NCBI GenBank assembly: GCA_026873275.1
Contig: JANTUC010000005.1
Coordinates: 310,001 to 374,000 of the forward strand
Length of the DNA stretch: 64,000 nucleotides
Direction of reading: 5' to 3'
Source of the DNA: Pseudopithomyces maydicus
Taxonomy: Eukaryota; Ascomycota; Dothideomycetes; Pleosporales; Didymosphaeriaceae
How positions within the stretch are numbered: position 1 is the stretch's first letter; the number at the start of each line of letters is the position of its first letter. The position numbers were made by a program, and so were the translations under genes. Positions 34,666-45,860 of the stretch are shown here, one piece after another. Below the pieces are notes generated by a model. It was not told where the DNA came from, searched no databases, and saw only the letters and a program-made list of their open reading frames with translations.

Positions 34666-36529
34666 ATGGAATCCTGGGCGATATCTGTCGCCTGTACGTT
34701 GGTGATTGCTGTGGGATTATCGATCTGCATTGAGAAAACACCAGTGTTGTTGCTATCTACAATTTTAAATGTACGATTTTTCGTAGTTTATGGAATTTAA
34801 CTGATAGCCGCTATAGTACTATTACCATTGGAGGTATCCCATTCGAGACGTTTCCAGGAAGGAAAAGATACCTTCCTTGCCCTACTTTTGGCCTAATGGA
34901 ACCGGAGATACCGAGAAGTTCATCAATGGACCACGTAACAGCCAAGTTTGGCAGAAGAAATACGGTAGCATCTATCGACTATGGGCAGGGAGCACCCCAG
35001 AAGTGTAATGCATCTATCTCATCCTTTGTTGATATAAGCTCACCAAAAACAGTGTTGTTTCTGATCCCGCTCACCTGAAAGCGATTTTTTTCGACTCCGA
35101 CCGTCATTCAAAAGCAAAAAACAACGATTCCGGATACTTGATGAGTGAGATACTAGGAAAATGTATCGGACTTTTGTCTCCACCTGAATGGAAGGCAGCA
35201 AGGACAAAATTGGAATACCCGTTCACGTATCGAGCTACCAAGAATTCGTTACCGATGATTTTGAAAGCGACAGAACAGTATTTCACAAATCACTTCCAAC
35301 CCACGAATTTTCATGAAGGTTCTCTTGACCCAATGAAGGACTTCGAGTTTTATCCATTTCTTATAACCGCTACAATCATTTACGGTGAGCTTACCGATGA
35401 CCATATTACGATGCTAAAAGAAATCATGCCCCTGCGATTGGAACTTTTCACCCACGTTTTCAAGGGCGGCCTCGCGCGTTTCGAAATTGCAAAATATTTC
35501 CCTACACGTTTTAACCATTTACTGCACGAATTCCAAACCAAGTGGCGGGACTTCAATAGTTCGGTCTACCACGATAAGAAGTCAAATATGGAGGATGTCC
35601 CAATCGTTTCTTTCTGGGATCATATGAAAGATGGTGGTATACCAGAGGCGCAGGTTTGTGAATATATTCTGAAAAGCTACTAAGACTATACTAACAGTCA
35701 ATTGAAGCTGCTGCAGACGCTTGACGAGGCTCTTTTTGCGAATCTGGACGTTACCAGTAGCGTGGTTGCGTGGAACTTGGTTTTTTTGGCAACCTATCCT
35801 GCTGTACAAGACAAACTGCTTGATGAGATACAAGCCATAGCTCGAGGGGGACCGGACGCACTTGGGCCATACATCAGAAACAACGACAGTTATCTAGCTG
35901 CATGCATCAAGGAGACTGCACGGCACCGACCAATCATGTGTGAGCAACGATGAAATTCATTGGTGTTAGAATCATGATGACCAGCAGCTGATATCCTCAA
36001 ACCTGTAGCATTCTCCATTCCCCAAGCCCCACCAACTGATCGTGTAGTGGGCGACTGGGTTATCCCCAAAAATGTGAGAGTTTTGAAGCTGTTCTCTCGG
36101 TAGTCCTGAGAGGATTTGAAAAGATGAATCTAACTTCTATATTACAGACAATGGTGATAGTGGACACTTTCGCAGTCAACATGCGTAAGGAATTCTGGGG
36201 CATGGACGCTCATGTCTACCGTCCCAGCCGGTTTCTAGAGTTTAATGAGAAAAATGTGAGTGAAACCGTTTTTTCTTCACTTGCAATACCACTAATACAA
36301 CTCTCAGGAGAGGTACCAGTGGTGGAGATATGGGCTTGGCCCCCGCCAATGCATGGGCAAATATCTTGCTGATTACATGTTAAGAGCCTTATTGTTTTAT
36401 GTCATAAAAACAATAAGCGTTGATACTGCAGAAAAGGGTAGCTTGGAGAAGATGTTAGGTGATGAGATGAAGACCTGGGTTCGCACACCGCAGATAAAAC
36501 TGCGATCCAAATTTCGTGGGGCAAATTGA
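34666..36529 (+). CDS. Cytochrome P450 (first of three)
   Basis: Seven exons (34666-34770, 34817-35004, 35053-35653, 35708-35939, 36009-36073, 36148-36255, 36308-36529) give about 506 residues. An N-terminal membrane anchor is followed by a P450 fold: the I-helix region with F-A-N-L-D-V-T-S-S, the K-helix E-T-A-R-H-R-P, P-S-R-F, and the heme loop W-R-Y-G-L-G-P-R-Q-C-M-G, where Cys is the heme ligand. By position next to the GliJ-like gene and by its pattern it is the best candidate for the GliC/SirC-type oxidase that activates the diketopiperazine for glutathione attack, but the reaction is inferred. The exon 3/4 acceptor was chosen for frame. Confidence 0.85.
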
Positions 36530-36868
36530 GAGCCGGTCCCCGGTCGGAAAATAGCAAATAATGGTCTTGTACTGGATGATTAAGTTTGAGAGTGACTTGC
36601 CATTTGTCACCGGAGTAGAAGATAGACTTCAGATTAACCAATCAATTAATGAGAATGGTCGGTCATCGATGGAGATTGGAATAACTAGCTGAAGGCCGAC
36701 AGCAAGATAGTGATGGCACTAAGTTGACCTAGGAGACTTATCTTATCTTCGGGCTACAAATACCACACTACACCCCAACAATATAGTCTTGATACAACCC
36801 ACTGCTGAGTACAAATATATACTTGTTCCCAAGAGAGTCGTTTTGCCCTACTTATCAATCCAAAAGCC
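36530..36868. promoter_or_regulatory. Halogenase promoter with imperfect palindrome
   Basis: 339 bp between the P450 and the halogenase. It holds TCGGTCATCGA at 36659-36669, one mismatch from TCGGN3CCGA. This is the only metabolic gene apart from the AsaB-like one lacking a perfect site. Confidence 0.45.
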
Positions 36869-38764
36869 ATGGAAACCCCTACTTCATGCTCTGTTTTGGT
36901 CATCGGCGCGGGCCCTGGTGGGTCTTTCGCAGCTGCAGCGTTTGCGCGTGAAGGCGTGGATGTCGTTTTACTCGAAGCAGAGACATTTCCTAGGTGAACA
37001 TTGTTTGCTTCACACATCTCCTCTCTGGACTAAAACAGCATAGATATCATATTGGTGAAAGCATGTTGGCATCAATGCGATTTTTCCTTCGTTTTATAGA
37101 CCTTGACACCGAATTTGACAAACATGGTTTCAATCAGAAGGTTGGTTAGAGCAAAAATTGCACGCCAAATCACTGACTAGAAAAAAGCGAGGGGCAGCTT
37201 TCAAGATCAATGAGAAGCAGGAAGGCTGTAAGTTTTTGTTTCAGCATGATGGTAGAATGAACCGTTACTGAGAAAGACAGACACCGACTTCATAGCTGCC
37301 AATGGTGAGGGAAATCATTCTTGGAACGTCATACGCTCAGAAGCGGATGACATGATTTTTCGACATGCGGCAAAGTGCGGAGCCAAGGTTTTCGACGGGA
37401 CGAAAGTCGACAAGGTCCATTTTGAACCCTGCCCAGGCACTTTCAACGACATTGGTCGCCCGACTTCCGTCGAATGGTCACGTAAAAACGGCGAACGTGG
37501 AGAAATCAAATTTGATTATCTTGTTGATGCAAGCGGAAGAGCTGGGGTTGTTTCTACCAAATATATGAAGAACCGAAAATTCAACCAAAGCTTGAAAAAT
37601 GTGGCGATGTGGGCTTACTGGAAAGGAGTTCAATCTTACGGTGTGGGCACAGAACGTGAAGGTGCTCCACTCTTCGAAGCGCTTAGTGGTACGTCAAAAC
37701 CCCATGCGTCGCGATATTAAAGCTAACATATATAGATGGGACTGGATGGGTATGGAACATCCCTCTCCATGATGGCACTATGTCGGTAGGAGTGGTCATG
37801 GAGCAGGATGTTGCTATGCAAAAGAAACGAGCTATGGGTTCGCCCTCAGATGCTGAGTTTTACCGTCATTGTATCGAATCTGCCCCCATGATCAAGGGCT
37901 TCATGGAAGGGGCTCAAATGGTCGGGGGATGCAAGTCAGCATCGAATTATTCCTACAGCGCTAGCGCATATTCCTCGCCATATCTACGCATTGTGGGCGA
38001 TGCAGGCTGCTTCATTGATCCTTACTTCTCCTCTGGAGTTCATCTAGCTCTCTCAAGCAGTCTCTCCGCGGTCGCCACCGTTCAAGCAGCTAGGAACAAG
38101 GATTGCGACGAAGCAACGGCAGCAAAATGGCATAATGATAAAGTGAACGAGGGATATACCGTTTTTTTGCTTATTGTGCTAGCTACTATGAAGCAAATTC
38201 GGGCGAAGCTTGAGCCTATCTTGAGCGATTGGGATGAAGAAGGGTTTGATCGGGCGTTCTCGTATTATCGACCTAGTATGTCGCCTCTCCACTCATTGAT
38301 TTGCACAGGATTTGCTAATAGAGTTATTAGTTATTCAAGGCACGGCCGGAACCGATTTCTCTGGAAAGCTCACACAAGAAGAGCTCTCCAACACAGTCGA
38401 GTTTGCAATGCAATCGTACAATAAGGTCACCCCTGATGAGGAAGCACATGCCATGAAACTGATGCATGAAATCAACAATCCAGTTCCAGGACGTGTACAG
38501 CTTCAGTTGTCATCCGAAGATGAGCGGATCCTTCGTACAATCCAGGCCCGCAAGATGCTGCAATGTCAAGCAACCATCAATTTGAATCATTTCACAGAAC
38601 AGGCTGTGAATGGGATGGCTCCTAGGCTAGCGAGAGGTATGGTGGGATTGACTCCTGCAAAACAGACAGAGAGAGGTGCTGAAGATAGTGCTCCACCAAG
38701 GGTTCCTGTTCGTATGGACGATGAGAGCATTGTTGCAACTAAGCATGGTGTGAAAACCCACTGA
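36869..38764 (+). CDS. Flavin-dependent halogenase
   Basis: Exons 36869-36993, 37044-37140, 37188-37227, 37281-37688, 37736-38275 and 38331-38764 give one frame of about 547 residues. The FAD-binding G-A-G-P-G-G opens the protein (residues about 13-18). The halogenase-specific W-x-W-x-I-P motif is present as W-V-W-N-I-P. A-Y-S-S-P, G-D-A-G-C-F-I-D-P and S-S-G-V-H-L-A follow in order, all typical of fungal FADH2-dependent phenol/aryl halogenases. These use chloride and O2 with a reduced flavin partner. Neighbours place it in an ETP pathway, implying a chlorinated product. The 37141-37187 intron uses an AAG acceptor. No reductase gene is visible nearby. Confidence 0.92.
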
Positions 38765-39235
38765 ACCCTAGATAGATGTCGGCCATCTGGTTGTATAGAT
38801 TGAATTTTGAATTCGAAATGTGTCCGATTGATCTGTACACGGTAGCTACTGCAACACAAACTGAATGGAAAATTAGTGGCATTTTTTCTCCATTGTTTGA
38901 CATAAATATTACATGACAGTGTCAGAACTAGCACAGAGCAGTTCCAGGATAGAGGCCATAATCAGAAAGTGCGAGGCGATACTGCGCAATTCGAACCCTT
39001 TCTTGATTGAAGCGAATACCATATGCTTCATGCTTTCGTTTCCCATAAAAAACAAATTCCAGAGAACCCGCACCCACTGAATTGAGATGAATGATATCAA
39101 ATCTATGATGAACCCCATCACTTATGTCACAAGTGTTCTCATGATGGAGGTTATGTTGGAACATTATGCAAGCATTATATGGTATTGAATAACGAAGTTG
39201 ATATCAGTTCTTTTTCTTTTGATGGCTGCATCCGC
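38765..39235. other. Convergent intergenic region
   Basis: 470 bp between the halogenase and the GST 3' ends. Minus-strand frames (38587-39164) have no signature. No palindrome. Confidence 0.35.
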
Positions 39236-40124
39236 TCAGTTTCCAATCGTTGGCGCCCATAAAAGTACTTTCTGAATTCCAGGTAGGCTTTCCATCTTCT
39301 TTGCCCAAAGCCAGATTTTGGGCCATTGCTCAATTTTCACGCCAAAAAACTCAAACATATAAGGCATTGCAAATGGGTAATATGCGATGTCTGCAACAGT
39401 TGGGCGATCTTCAAGAGCTATGAACTCTTGACCAGGCTCTGAAAGCCGTCTCTCGAGGATGTCCCACTGCTTTATGCAATTCCCGTATAGCCTGAACAGA
39501 TGGTGAGTGAGAGAACGATAGCTACCGAGGTAGGAAAATACTTTTCAATGGTTTTTGGAAGCTTTTCCGGGTGCAGAGCAGAGAAATACAGCCAGTATTT
39601 TGACGTTGCACTGTGTCGGATGAATATAAGGCGAGATCCTAGGCTTCTATTGTGGTTATAATTACCCGATCCCAGCAGTCTGATATGCTAACCAGGCCAT
39701 CACTGACGATCTTTCTTTCTGGTTCCGGCCAGACCAGGCCCCCGTTTTGTCGTAAGCGTCGACCAGATACTGTAAACAGGCTGTGCTCTCAAACACAAAG
39801 AAGTCCTCAGATGTCAAAGCATCCCTGTCCTTGATGGCAGGTACGTATCGCTCGGGATGCACAGCGTGATACCAGTCATCCTTGGTGGACACTATCGATA
39901 AGTCGTAGTCGATTCCCAATTCCTCAGCCAGCATGAGAACTTTCATATAGTTTATGTATGAGGTTTTGGATGCTGTGAATCCATAAGTCGATATCGAAGA
40001 GCAATGAAATAAGATTCAACCTACCCTTCACTACGTAGATTATCGGCTTCCCATCATATGGTGTATTACCATGCTTAACCTCGGGTAGGCTAACAGGGCC
40101 GAAACCACAACTTTTTGAGTCCAT
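39236..40124 (-). CDS. Glutathione S-transferase, GliG/SirG-like
   Basis: Exons 40124-40025, 39972-39666, 39610-39542 and 39491-39236 give 243 residues, normal for this family. N-terminal thioredoxin-fold signs are M-L-A-E-E-L-G, the V-H-P-E-R-Y-V-P-A-I turn and E-S-T-A-C-L-Q-Y-L. The C-terminal helical domain has E-D-R-P-T-V-A-D-I-A, the N-capping box region of fungal GSTs. In gliotoxin biosynthesis GliG adds two glutathiones to the activated diketopiperazine, setting both C-S bonds. A perfect promoter palindrome lies about 200 bp upstream. Confidence 0.92.
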
Positions 40125-40779
40125 TTATTTGATGTATATGCGCTGTGTTGAGAATCTGTATCCTTGTAGCAAGGGAATCCGGGGCAGCCGAACACTTGAC
40201 GTTTCGGGTTCGGTTTTCTCAAATCTCTTTCGCTGAGCGTACTCATGCCAGGACGGTGCACGGGCTCGGCCATTTAGTCATTAAGTCAAACTATAATGTT
40301 GTGCGTTTGAGATGGTCGGTTGCCGAGAAATTTGTTGAAGGAAACTTGCATAACTATGTGATGAGTAAAGTGGCATGCATAACTACATCAATTCCAACTA
40401 ATGTTTATCTGTAAGGATATTTGGTACTGTCGGGATACCGTGGGATAGTTTCACCAGGAAGAAAAGTAGAGGACATTCCCAGATTTACCATCAAATGAGA
40501 TCAGAACATCAAAGCTAGACTGCGCCTTGGTATAAACACCCCGAACTTTTGTAGTTTTCTTGTATTTCACTGTAATTATAGCGTGAGAAACGAATTTTTG
40601 AAAACATCTGATTACGTCTGCCAGCACTTGGTTGGTTTTATGTGCGATTGGAAACTCCATCCGGCAGCAATCGTACTATATGTCTAATAGGCAAATCGAA
40701 TGACTTTACGACTGGACATGGCAAGATTCGGAGATCTAAACAACACATACTCCAGATCTTATGAACAAGGCTCACATCG
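40125..40779. other. Intergenic region upstream of the GST
   Basis: 655 bp holding the GST promoter and the 3' end of the ABC transporter. The TCGGN3CCGA site at 40316-40326 is the only feature I can support. Confidence 0.4.
40316..40326. promoter_or_regulatory. TCGGN3CCGA palindrome, GST promoter
   Basis: Reads TCGGTTGCCGA, about 190 bp upstream of the glutathione S-transferase start on the minus strand. Confidence 0.75.
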
Positions 40780-43565
40780 TTATCGTACAACTGTGGCCGT
40801 TTCTCGGACATTGCTCTGCTTTTCCCACATCCTATGATACTGACCACCCCGAGCTAATAGTTCTGCATGACTTCCTTTCTCCACGACTTTTCCTTTATGA
40901 AGAACAACTATTACATCTGATTGTGCTATGGTTGATAGTCGATGACTGTAAGCATTTATGTTAAACCGGATCAGGTTCCTTATCATTGGAAGGTGCTTAC
41001 GCGATAGTGATGCATGTTCTGTTGTGACTGATAGCATCAAGAGAACTTTGAATCCGCTTTTCAGTTTCTAGGTCCAACGAAGATGTCGCTTCGTCAAGCA
41101 TTACGATACTGGGTGCTCTTAAAATAACCCTGGCAATAGCAATCTGTTTTATTAGCTTTATTTGAGGCTGTGAATTGTCCACTCAAACTCACTCTTTGTC
41201 TTTCACCACCCGAAAGCTTCAGTCCGCGCTCCCCAACCATAGTTTCATATTTGTTCGGCAATGATACAATCTTTTCGTGGATACGAGCCGCGCGACATGC
41301 CCTATACACATCTTCCTCAGATGCACTAGCATTTGCGTAGCGTACGTTGTACATGAGCGTGTCATTATACAAGATGGTCTCCTGTGGAACAACTCCGAAA
41401 GCTCTACGAAGACTACTCAATTTGATATTGCGAACATCGACTCCATCAATATTGATAGACCCTTGATCAACATCATAGAATCGGAGGAGAAGTCGGAGAA
41501 GGGTACTTTTACCACTACCGCTCTCCCCTACAATTGCAACAGATTGTCCTTGAGGTATAGTCAAGTTGAAGTTTTCGATGGTCGGAGATTGAGGATGATA
41601 TGAGAAGCTGACATTGGAAAAGGTGACAGCGCCGTGACAAGATTGCAGTTCTGAAGCGTCTTCTCTGTCTTGAACAGATGGCATTTCTTGAAACTATACC
41701 ATTCGTCAGCAGAAGCTCAATCTAGTGTAGGGATGAGAAAATCACCAAATTCATGGTCTTTTCGGCGTCCACCAGGCTGCTCTGAACCATGTTATAAACA
41801 CTACCTAGGAAGCCAAGTGGCTGTTGCAGCTGAATCATGTAAGTGATAATTGTGACAAAATCGGCAACACGGTTCTCATCATGTCTGGTTCGGTATGCGC
41901 ACAGAAGGGAGACGGACAGAATGCCCAGGGAAAACAAGAGACTCTGCATTGCATTCAGAGCATTGAGTGAGCTCAACACGGCGAATTCCCCCGATTGGTA
42001 TTTTTCAATACTCTCTTTGAGTTTAGCGGACTGGAGTTCAAGAGCTGAGTTCAAGTGCACCGCCTCATACGTCGAAAGGGCGTCTGTTCTGTATTCATAT
42101 CGTTAAATTGAACAATTTTCAAGCTAGAAAGACTTACTGGACCGCATTCACTTCTTGACTACAATCAACCATTCTACGTCTTACTTTTCCACGATAGAGG
42201 GCCATGTACAACGTTGCACTAACATATGCCCATGATGTGAGAACGACGATGATTGCGTAATAATAGTCGAAGAAGAGAAGAAAATACCCCACTGCCAAAA
42301 CAATATCTGCAATGACACCGACCAGACTGAATAGAAGAAAGTCAAGAAATTGGTCAATAGCTGCACCTTTCCCCAGTGCGCTAGCTAAGATACCAAGCCT
42401 GGTGGTGAGGTGAAAACCAAGTGATAGATTCAAGACCCACTCAAAGGCAGTCAGTGTAACTTGTCGATATGTATTTTGACCGATGGGAACCCAAAGCTGG
42501 GAGCGTAGACAGCCGAGCAGGCCCTATTCAAACCACTGTTAACATTCGAGTGTCACCATTTTCATTGGAGCATAATTTACCGTTTTTCCCGAGCAGGCAC
42601 GGAATGCCACAAATAGGAATATGTGCCAAAATGGGGATGTTCCAATTTCCAAATCTTTTATGATCAATCCAAGCGTTCGTGGAACGAATATATTGATCGA
42701 ACGCTGAAGTACCTCCAAGACGAAACAGAAAACGACGAGGAAGCGAAGGGAGGATCGATTTGATGGCCTGATTATAATCAGCATGATTTTTCTTTCGAGT
42801 GAAATTCCCTATATACCATATGAACTTGAAGAAGTGTGTCATATCGGCCGCAGGCGTGCGCGGACCTTTCGAATTATCATGTATTCCATTAGAAGACGTT
42901 ATGGTGCCATATCCCCGGTCGTCTTGAGTTGTAACACTGATTGTGGAAGACTCTGAGATGAGGGCATACTCCCCCGATCGTAAGTACGCGAAGATCACAA
43001 GAGTAGATGACAGAGCTGTCACTTTGGCTACTGTTGACATGAATTGAATCGAAGTTATCACATGACCCGTTGCAGGAATATCATTGTAAAGCGTCACAAT
43101 GAGAATTGTGGTCAGGTTCTCTCCAAGGCAGATAGCATAAGTAAGCATGCCACGAAACGTTGTAGGCAGAGGCGAGCGACATTTTGAGACTAGATCAGTG
43201 AACAGTAGCAACATCTCCAAACATGAAGAGAGCTGCGCAAGTCAGTATTCTGGCAAATTGTTATGGTAGGGCAATTAGATTGACCAGGAATTGCGAACTT
43301 GTGTACCAGTTCTTCTCTGTACCATCAATCCCTGTTGCCATGCCAAGGGAGAGTTGCACAGCCTAGTAAATCAGTTTAAAGACGTTTGATTGCATAGAGT
43401 TGGACATACCGTCGAGAGAATAACAAAAATATGAAGCCACGGCAAGCTTCTATTCTCAGCAAATCGTACTTTGAGCCATGGATCAATTGAATCCGTTTGT
43501 TGCGGAAAAGATATGTTCAAAGCCAATACAATCGGAAACGCATAGAAAATTGCTAAATGCAGCAT
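40780..43565 (-). CDS. HMT1-type ABC transporter, SirA-like role
   Basis: A multi-exon gene. It begins with an N-terminal membrane domain of several hydrophobic segments (43565 to about 42830), then the core six-helix ABC domain (V-L-Q-R-S-I-N-I-F-V-P-R, A-L-G-K-G-A-A-I-D) and a nucleotide-binding domain. The latter has Walker A G-E-S-G-S-G-K-S-T, Q-loop V-V-P-Q-E-T, signature L-S-G-G-E-R-Q-R, Walker B I-V-M-L-D-E-A-T-S-S-L-D and the H-loop A-H-R/S-H-R-L-S-T. The layout is that of ABCB-type HMT1/ATM1 half-transporters. Frame changes at about 42780-42830 and 42530 are explained by introns with good signals. The sirodesmin cluster also has an ABC exporter, so toxin export or vacuolar sequestration is likely. 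A palindrome lies upstream at 43700. Confidence 0.9.
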
Positions 43566-44107
43566 ATTGGACTATATGCGGGTTGCGCATAGAACGAAGG
43601 TATGAAAGGCGCCCAGTTAGTGTGTGCCTTAATGTCCTTTCTGGTAAAGTATGATAGATTCAGCAAATGGAGAGGAAGAGAGGATTAGAGACAGGATGAT
43701 CGGGTACCGACAAGATCACGTCTCAGACCAATCAAATCGTTTCCGTGCTTCGGTACACGACCTAGAAGTTAGGCAGCTTACTAAGTGGTTATTCAAAGGT
43801 CTCAAGAAGCGTAGATGGCAGGCAGGTCAAAGCACAAAGACGGGAAGCATTCGGTGGGTAACTTGGTAGAGGGCCGATAGTTATTCACAAGATGTACTTC
43901 ACGGTATGACGCTGAGCTGGATAGAAAGCAAATATCACATTGACTCGTCATTTCAAACCTTTTATGGAAGCAACGATAATGAATGTGTATGATTTCGAGA
44001 CGTATGACTCAGTTTTAGAAAACCAGTTTCGCAATAAAAACACCTCTGACTCTTCATGCTCAGCATTCCGGCCATTACCCAGCGCGGAAGAGTATCGATG
44101 GTGAGGG
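43566..44107. other. Intergenic region upstream of the ABC transporter
   Basis: 540 bp including the ABC transporter promoter with a palindrome at 43700-43710 and the 3' end of the O-methyltransferase. The plus frame 43651-43869 has no signature. Confidence 0.4.
43700..43710. promoter_or_regulatory. TCGGN3CCGA palindrome, ABC transporter promoter
   Basis: Reads TCGGGTACCGA, 135 bp upstream of the ABC transporter start codon. Confidence 0.75.
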
Positions 44108-45557
44108 CTACGCATTACTTTGAGCCCCGAGGAAAGTCCATTCCAACATCGCCACAAAACTTCCCGCTGGTCTATGATAGCCGCTGAACTTAAACTCTGG
44201 AATGCTGTTTCTCACCAGTTCCTCGTAATCTTTGATGCTTCGTTCTGAAGCTCCAATAAAAGACATCATCTGCATGTCACGGCGCCTAGGTAATAATCAT
44301 TAGATTAGAGAGGCCTGCATTCAAAGATTAGATTAATTGTACATACCTGACAATTCGGTCCTCAAACCAGCTCCCTGGTGAGACTGCATGATTTTCTTGC
44401 ACAAGTTCCATGACTAGGAGCTTCGTTCCTTGTCGTAATGCGGGGCGAAGAGCTTTGAGAATGCGACCACAATCTATGTCATTCCAGTTGTGAAATATAT
44501 AGCGCAATAGATAGGCATCGGCTACAAGGGTTTGTTCTTGGAAAAAATCATGCGCCATAAATTCCAGGGCTGTTCCACCGATGGACTTCGCTATCACATC
44601 TTCTTGATCCTGCACAATAATGCGAACCTTGGGGAAAGCTCTCAGAATAGATTTTGCGACATGGCCATTGGAACCGCCGAGCTGCGACTTTGAGTCATTC
44701 GTTGCCTTGAATGCGGTAATTCAACAACTTACATCGATGATTACCTTCCCGTCAAAGTCATGCCAATTATATGTATTGACAATATGCTGTGGTGATGTTC
44801 GAGGGTCTTCTTGCTCACTGGCCATCCCTTTGTGGAACAAATCAGCGTATTTGGGATTCTTATTATGCCACTGGTAAAAATTATCAGTTGTATTCATGCC
44901 GATCTTGAATGGTGCCTGCTCCGGCCCATCACAGCTACCAAATTGCTGAAGAGCAGTTGATAGCTCCAAGCTTGCAGCGGGTGGAACAGTCACATCCCAA
45001 GCACCCAGCTCAGCGTAAACTCCCTTGGCAAGGCCAACAGAGAAGACAGTATGGCCAACTCGACTTCTGTCTTTGACCGTGAAATAAAACAGACCCAAGG
45101 TTTCGGCGTACGATAGAAGCCTCGTCAGAGCCTTCGGAGTAATGGAAACTTTTGATGCAAGGCTGTCAATGGAAATATCCTGCGACAAGGGTACCTGGTC
45201 AGGAATACCGAGTCGAACGAGAGCTCGCACGGTTCCAACGTCAAGGGACTATTAGATGTTAGTATTTGAAATAATCACTGGGTGCCGTTGGTTGAACCGA
45301 CGTACTCGTCCTTGGGTCAACTCCTTAAGGTAATCTGTCGGTTCATAGAGCCGCCTTTGTAGGTACTCCAGCAATCCAATCAGTCGAATTTTGGCTTCAT
45401 CTCCAGAGGATTCCGGGTTCAAATTGATATCTCTCTTGGGCTCCTGAATTGCATCCGTATGCTCTGTCACAAGGAAAGATGCCAGGCGGTCCGTCAACTG
45501 CGTAATCACACTTTCAATATCACTTGGAAGAGGTGTTTGAGATTCATGCGAGCCCAT
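44108..45557 (-). CDS. O-methyltransferase (COMT-like), GliM-like, first copy
   Basis: Exons 45557-45306, 45248-44733, 44681-44347 and 44285-44108 give 426 residues. The layout is an N-terminal winged-helix dimerisation domain (S-I-D-S-L-A-S-K-V-S-I-T-P) followed by a Rossmann SAM domain. Motif I is I-I-D-L-G-G-S-N-G-H across the second splice site; then come I-V-Q-D-Q and L-R-Y-I-F-H-N-W-N-D, the catalytic histidine region of plant-type O-methyltransferases. It shares a divergent promoter with a P450. Likely methylates a phenolic or hydroxyl group made by a P450; the exact acceptor is inferred. Confidence 0.88.
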
Positions 45558-45729
45558 TGTCGATCGAGTTATAGATTTGCAAATTGCTTGCAATGTTAGA
45601 AATTGTACGTCAAATAAAGAGTATGAAAAGAAGAGTAATTTCCACTTGTACGTATTTAGATCATTCTTCGCCGTCCTGCATGACACAATTCGCGACGAAA
45701 ATCAAAACCAGTCGGTCACCATCGCCAAA

Positions 45730-45740
45730 TCGGTCACCGA
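45730..45740. promoter_or_regulatory. TCGGN3CCGA palindrome, O-MT/P450 shared promoter
   Basis: Reads TCGGTCACCGA, midway between the divergent O-methyltransferase and P450 starts. A second, imperfect copy (TCGGTCACCAT) starts at 45712. Confidence 0.75.
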
Positions 45741-45860
45741 AAATCACGGGAGTCGGTTTCCATGTGGATTAGTCTGCCAACAGATTACCCCAGCATCGCA
45801 AATATGCTTTTCGTATTCACCACTCTACCGAAAATCGAAGGTGAACAGACCAGGCTCGAG

